Both the position numbers and the translations under genes were made by a program. Below the pieces are notes generated by a model, which was not told where the DNA came from, did no database searches, and saw only the letters and a list, made by a program, of their open reading frames with translations. This document shows, piece by piece, positions 60,841 through 64,000 of a DNA stretch of 64,000 nucleotides. The stretch covers positions 1 to 64,000 of the forward strand of contig NZ_JNZZ01000015.1 of assembly GCF_000717645.1 (NCBI RefSeq). Reading direction: 5' to 3'. Each line of letters opens with the position of its first letter. Position 1 is the stretch's first letter. The stretch comes from Streptomyces californicus (GTDB taxonomy: Bacteria > Actinomycetota > Actinomycetes > Streptomycetales > Streptomycetaceae).

Positions 60841-62562
60841 TCAGAAGAGGAAGTAGCGCTGGGCCATGGGCAGTTCCGCGGCGGGCGCGGGCTCGACCGG
60901 ATCGCCGTCGATGGTGACGGCGAAGCTGTCGGGGTCGACCTCGACCCGGGGCAGGGCGTCGTTCTCCCGCATGTCGGCCTTGGTGACGCCCCGGGTGCTG
61001 GTGATCGGCGTGAACCGCTTGTCCAACGCGAGCCGTTCGGGCAGCCCGTCCTCGATCGCCGCCGTGGAGACGAAGTTGACGGAGCTGTGCGCGGCGGCCC
61101 GGCCCAGCGCGCCGAACATCGGCCGGGGCAGCACGGGCTGGGGCGTCGGGATGGAGGCGTTGGCGTCACCCATCTGCGCGTACGCGATCTGGCCGCCCTT
61201 GATGACGGTCTGCGGCTTCACTCCGAAGAAGGCGGGGTCCCAGAGCACGAGGTCGGCGAGTTTGCCGGTCTCCACGGAGCCGATCTCCCCGCCCATGCCC
61301 TGGGCGACCGCCGGGTTGATGGTGTATTTGGCGACATAGCGACGTACTCGGTGGTTGTCCGCCCGGCCGTCGCCGGGCAGGGCTCCGCGCCGCTTCTTCA
61401 TCACGTGGGCGGTCTGCCAGGTCCGCAGGATGACCTCCCCGATGCGTCCCATGGCCTGGGAGTCGGAGGAGATGATCGAGATGGCTCCGAGGTCGTGCAG
61501 GATGTCCTCGGCCGCGATGGTGGAGGGCCGGATGCGGGATTCGGCGAACGCCAGGTCCTCGGGGACGGCGGGGTTGAGGTGGTGGCAGACCATCAGCATG
61601 TCGAGGTGTTCCTCGATGGTGTTGACGGTGTGCGGCCGGGTGGGGTTGGTGGAGCTGGGCAGGACGTACGGCTCGGAGACCACGCTGATGATGTCGGGCG
61701 CGTGCCCGCCGCCCGCCCCCTCGGTGTGGTACGCGTGGATCGTGCGGCCGGCGATGGCGGCGAGGGTGTCGGCGACGAACCCGGCCTCGTTGAGGGTGTC
61801 GGTGTGGATGGCGAGCTGTGCGCCGGTCCGCTCGCAGACGGTGAGGCAGGCGTCGATGACGGCGGGGGTGGCTCCCCAGTCCTCGTGGATCTTGAATCCC
61901 AGTGCGCCGCCGCGCAGTTGGGAGTACATGGCGTCGTGGGACATCGTGTTGCCCTTGCCGAGCAGCCCGATGTTGACCGGGAGTGCGTCCATGGCCTCGA
62001 ACATCCGGGCCAGGTGCCAGGGGCCGGGGGTGACGGTGGTGGCCTTGCTGCCCTCGGCGGGCCCGGTGCCGCCGCCGACGAGGGTGGTGATGCCGCTGGA
62101 CAGCGCCTGGTCGATGAGGGTGGGCGAGATGAAGTGGACGTGGGCGTCGACCGCTCCGGCCGTGAGCAGCTTTCCGTTGCCGGCGATGATCTCGGTCTCC
62201 GGCCCGATCACGAGGTCGGGGTGGACGCCGTCCATGGTGTCCGGGTTCCCGGCCTTGCCGATGCCGGTGATCCGGCCGTCCCGGATGCCGAGGTCGGCCT
62301 TGACGATGCCCCAGTGGTCGATGATCACGACCCCGGTGACGACCGTGTCGGGCGCCCCCTCGGCGCGGGTGGTGCGGGCCTGGCCCATCGACTCGCGGAT
62401 CACCTTGCCGCCGCCGAACACCGCCTCGTCGCCCGCGTTTCCGGGCCCGCCCGAGCGGTCCTCCTCGATCTCGACGAAGAGGTCGGTGTCGGCGAGCCGG
62501 ACGCGGTCGCCGGTGGTGGGCCCGAACAGGTCGGCGTAGACGGCTCTGTCGAGGTCAGGCAT
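60841..62562 (-). CDS. ureC: Urease subunit alpha
   Basis: 573-aa catalytic subunit hydrolysing urea to ammonia and carbamate. Nickel ligands and catalytic residues are in [23 protein letters not shown] (lysine to be carbamylated), [25 protein letters not shown], and [17 protein letters not shown]; the flap includes VCHHLNP. I start at the ATG 62562 because GGAGG lies 8 nt upstream; the GTG at 62571 overlaps that site. Overlaps the end of ureB by 8 nt. Confidence 0.97.
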   Translation of the reverse strand: MPDLDRAVYADLFGPTTGDRVRLADTDLFVEIEEDRSGGPGNAGDEAVFGGGKVIRESMGQARTTRAEGAPDTVVTGVVIIDHWGIVKADLGIRDGRITGIGKAGNPDTMDGVHPDLVIGPETEIIAGNGKLLTAGAVDAHVHFISPTLIDQALSSGITTLVGGGTGPAEGSKATTVTPGPWHLARMFEAMDALPVNIGLLGKGNTMSHDAMYSQLRGGALGFKIHEDWGATPAVIDACLTVCERTGAQLAIHTDTLNEAGFVADTLAAIAGRTIHAYHTEGAGGGHAPDIISVVSEPYVLPSSTNPTRPHTVNTIEEHLDMLMVCHHLNPAVPEDLAFAESRIRPSTIAAEDILHDLGAISIISSDSQAMGRIGEVILRTWQTAHVMKKRRGALPGDGRADNHRVRRYVAKYTINPAVAQGMGGEIGSVETGKLADLVLWDPAFFGVKPQTVIKGGQIAYAQMGDANASIPTPQPVLPRPMFGALGRAAAHSSVNFVSTAAIEDGLPERLALDKRFTPITSTRGVTKADMRENDALPRVEVDPDSFAVTIDGDPVEPAPAAELPMAQRYFLF

Positions 62563-62866
62563 CGAGGGCACCTCCGGTTTCGCCGCGCAGGCCGGGGACG
62601 ACGCGGCGGCCGGTGAGGGGGACGAGTTCGACGTCGGCGGGGATGCCGGGCTCGAAGCGGGCCGCCGTGCCGGCGGCGATGTTCAGCCGCAGGCCGCGGG
62701 CGGCGGCGCGGTCGAAGCGCAGCCCGGGGTTGGCCTCGGCGAAGTGGTAGTGGGAGCCGACCTGGACGGGCCGGTCGGCGGCGTTGAGGACGGTGAGGCG
62801 GGTGACCGCACGCCCCTCGTTGAGGGGGATGTCCCCGTCTCCGTAGAGGATCTCTCCGGGAATCAC
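62555..62866 (-). CDS. ureB: Urease subunit beta
   Basis: 103-aa structural subunit. Starting at the GTG 62866 it reads [52 protein letters not shown], the standard UreB beginning. The ribosome binding site is weak, consistent with coupling to ureA, which ends 13 nt upstream. Confidence 0.95.
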   Translation of the reverse strand: MIPGEILYGDGDIPLNEGRAVTRLTVLNAADRPVQVGSHYHFAEANPGLRFDRAAARGLRLNIAAGTAARFEPGIPADVELVPLTGRRVVPGLRGETGGALDA

Positions 62867-62879
62867 CGGCGCGCCCCCG

Positions 62880-63182
<303 letters not shown>

Positions 63183-63243
63183 GCTTCCACCTCATCGTCT
63201 TCCGTCCGGCACCGGCTCCGGACGCAGCGGGACCCTATCCCCG

Positions 63244-63260
63244 TTCAACAATCCGTTGAA
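63244..63260. promoter_or_regulatory. Inverted repeat in the urease promoter region
   Basis: TTCAAC-AATCC-GTTGAA, a perfect 6-bp dyad, in the 137-bp gap between ureA and the TetR gene, both on the minus strand. Possible operator for TetR or a nitrogen or nickel regulator. No clear match to a known GlnR or Nur box. Confidence 0.45.
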
Positions 63261-63319
63261 GGCGAAGAGGCCACCCACGACCAGGCATTGCACGTTAGAG
63301 CGGAAGTTTTTCCGGCGCG

Positions 63320-63940
63320 TTAACTGATCTTTTGCGTCTTCATGGCCATCAGACCGCGCAACCCTCCCTCCAGCACCTGCGGCCGCACGTCCCCGAAGAG
63401 CGCCTCCTGCACGATGAACCCCTGCGCCGTCGCGATCATCGCGCGCGCCATGTGATCACTCGCGGCGTCGCTCTCCAGGATTCCGGCGGCCCGATAGGCG
63501 TCGACGAGCTCCGTCCAGGCTCCGCGCATGAGGGTGTACCCCTCGTCCAGCAGGGCGGCGAGCCGTTCGTCGCGCAGGGTCTCGGACCAGAGCTGGACGA
63601 CGAGCGCGGCGAAGGTGCGCGGCTCCAGTCCGTGCACCCGCCCCGCGAGGACACCGCCGAGGACGCGGGCGAGCAGTGCGTCCGGGGTGGGCGGCGGCGT
63701 CAGGCGGGCGGCCTCCTGGAAGGCGCCCCGGATGACGCCGAAGGTCTCCTCGGTGATGGCCGCGATGATGTCGTCCTTGCCGGGGAAGTAGCGGTAGACC
63801 GCCCCTGCGGAGAGCCCCACTTCCTTGAGGACGTCCTGCATGGACGTGGCATGGAAGCCGTTGCGGGCGAAGCAGCGCGCGGCGCCGTCGAGAATCTGAC
63901 GGCGACGGGCGTCGAGGTGTTCCTGGGTTACGCGAGCCAT
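63320..63940 (-). CDS. TetR-family regulator upstream of the urease operon
   Basis: 206 aa. Helix-turn-helix: RRRQILDGAARCFARNGFHATSMQDVLKEVGLSAGAVYRYFPGKDDIIAAI. The ligand domain resembles the AcrR/YsiA-like C-terminal family. The ATG at 63940 gives the usual short N-terminus. It is in the same direction as ureABCFGD, 137 nt upstream, so it may regulate the urease genes or only itself. Confidence 0.85.
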   Translation of the reverse strand: MARVTQEHLDARRRQILDGAARCFARNGFHATSMQDVLKEVGLSAGAVYRYFPGKDDIIAAITEETFGVIRGAFQEAARLTPPPTPDALLARVLGGVLAGRVHGLEPRTFAALVVQLWSETLRDERLAALLDEGYTLMRGAWTELVDAYRAAGILESDAASDHMARAMIATAQGFIVQEALFGDVRPQVLEGGLRGLMAMKTQKIS

Positions 63941-63957
63941 GCGCCCCAACCTAAAAC

Positions 63958-63965
63958 GAACGTTC
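63958..63965. promoter_or_regulatory. Short palindrome upstream of TetR gene
   Basis: GAACGTTC, a perfect 8-bp dyad 17 nt before the start codon and followed (minus strand upstream) by TTGTCA. A candidate autoregulatory site; too short to be firm. Confidence 0.35.
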
Positions 63966-64000
63966 CTTCTTGACAATCGAACGCGCGATGCCGACAGTGG

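Overview
The window is high-GC actinobacterial DNA with strong third-position GC bias, frequent GTG/TTG starts and densely packed genes. The gene content points to Streptomyces or a close relative: the MurT/GatD pair, a caa3-type CtaG, an SCO5918-family protein beside a DEAD-box helicase and a cold-shock gene, a group-III-like PfkA, and Tat and lipoprotein exports. It looks chromosomal. No tRNA, rRNA, CRISPR array, complete insertion sequence or intact prophage was seen.

Left part, about 1-16 kb: this is the patchiest section. It opens with the 3' part of a MurE-type ligase, then a transposase relic with deletions and a frameshift. Next come a minus-strand stress group (SCO5918-like, CBS-domain protein, DEAD-box helicase with a 3' frameshift, and a cold-shock gene broken by a 1-nt shift), a leucine-rich-repeat protein, and a divergent SDR/Rrf2 pair with a duplicated operator-like element. 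A small secreted protein, a SRPBCC protein and a decayed AlkA glycosylase follow. The most unusual item is a translationally coupled pair: a cis-prenyltransferase (UppS-like) followed by a DUF2236/MpaB-Lcp-type oxygenase fused to three EF-hand loops. A long gene-poor tract and a YjbQ protein close this part.

Middle, about 16-46 kb: this holds a sulfonate-sulfur operon (ssuC-ssuB-ssuA-ssuD) followed by a flavin monooxygenase, then MltG. Next to MltG is a short intergenic unit with a 16-bp iterated repeat, a 19-codon ORF with a strong ribosome binding site, and a perfect terminator. After that come an ABC exporter divergent from a MarR regulator, a large FAD/Fe-S D-lactate-type dehydrogenase, a Tat-exported GH109-type glycosidase, a heterodimeric ABC exporter with one degenerate ATP site, and a membrane spermidine-synthase-like protein. 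A phosphotransferase, NDH-2, a LigB-type ligase, a YdjM-type membrane protein, a Ski2-like helicase and TesB complete the section.

Right part, about 46-64 kb: GNAT and glutathione peroxidase, an acyl-CoA dehydrogenase divergent from a TetR regulator with two operator-like boxes, peptide deformylase divergent from murT-gatD, pfkA, ctaG with a 52-aa membrane protein, an acyltransferase, an epimerase, a secreted Tap-like peptidase, and a complete urease operon ureABCFGD (no ureE) downstream of a TetR gene.

Several intergenic spacers carry short GC-rich tandem repeats (16-37 bp units), and many transcription units end in near-perfect hairpins. Assignments come from reading motifs and family resemblance only; no database search was run.
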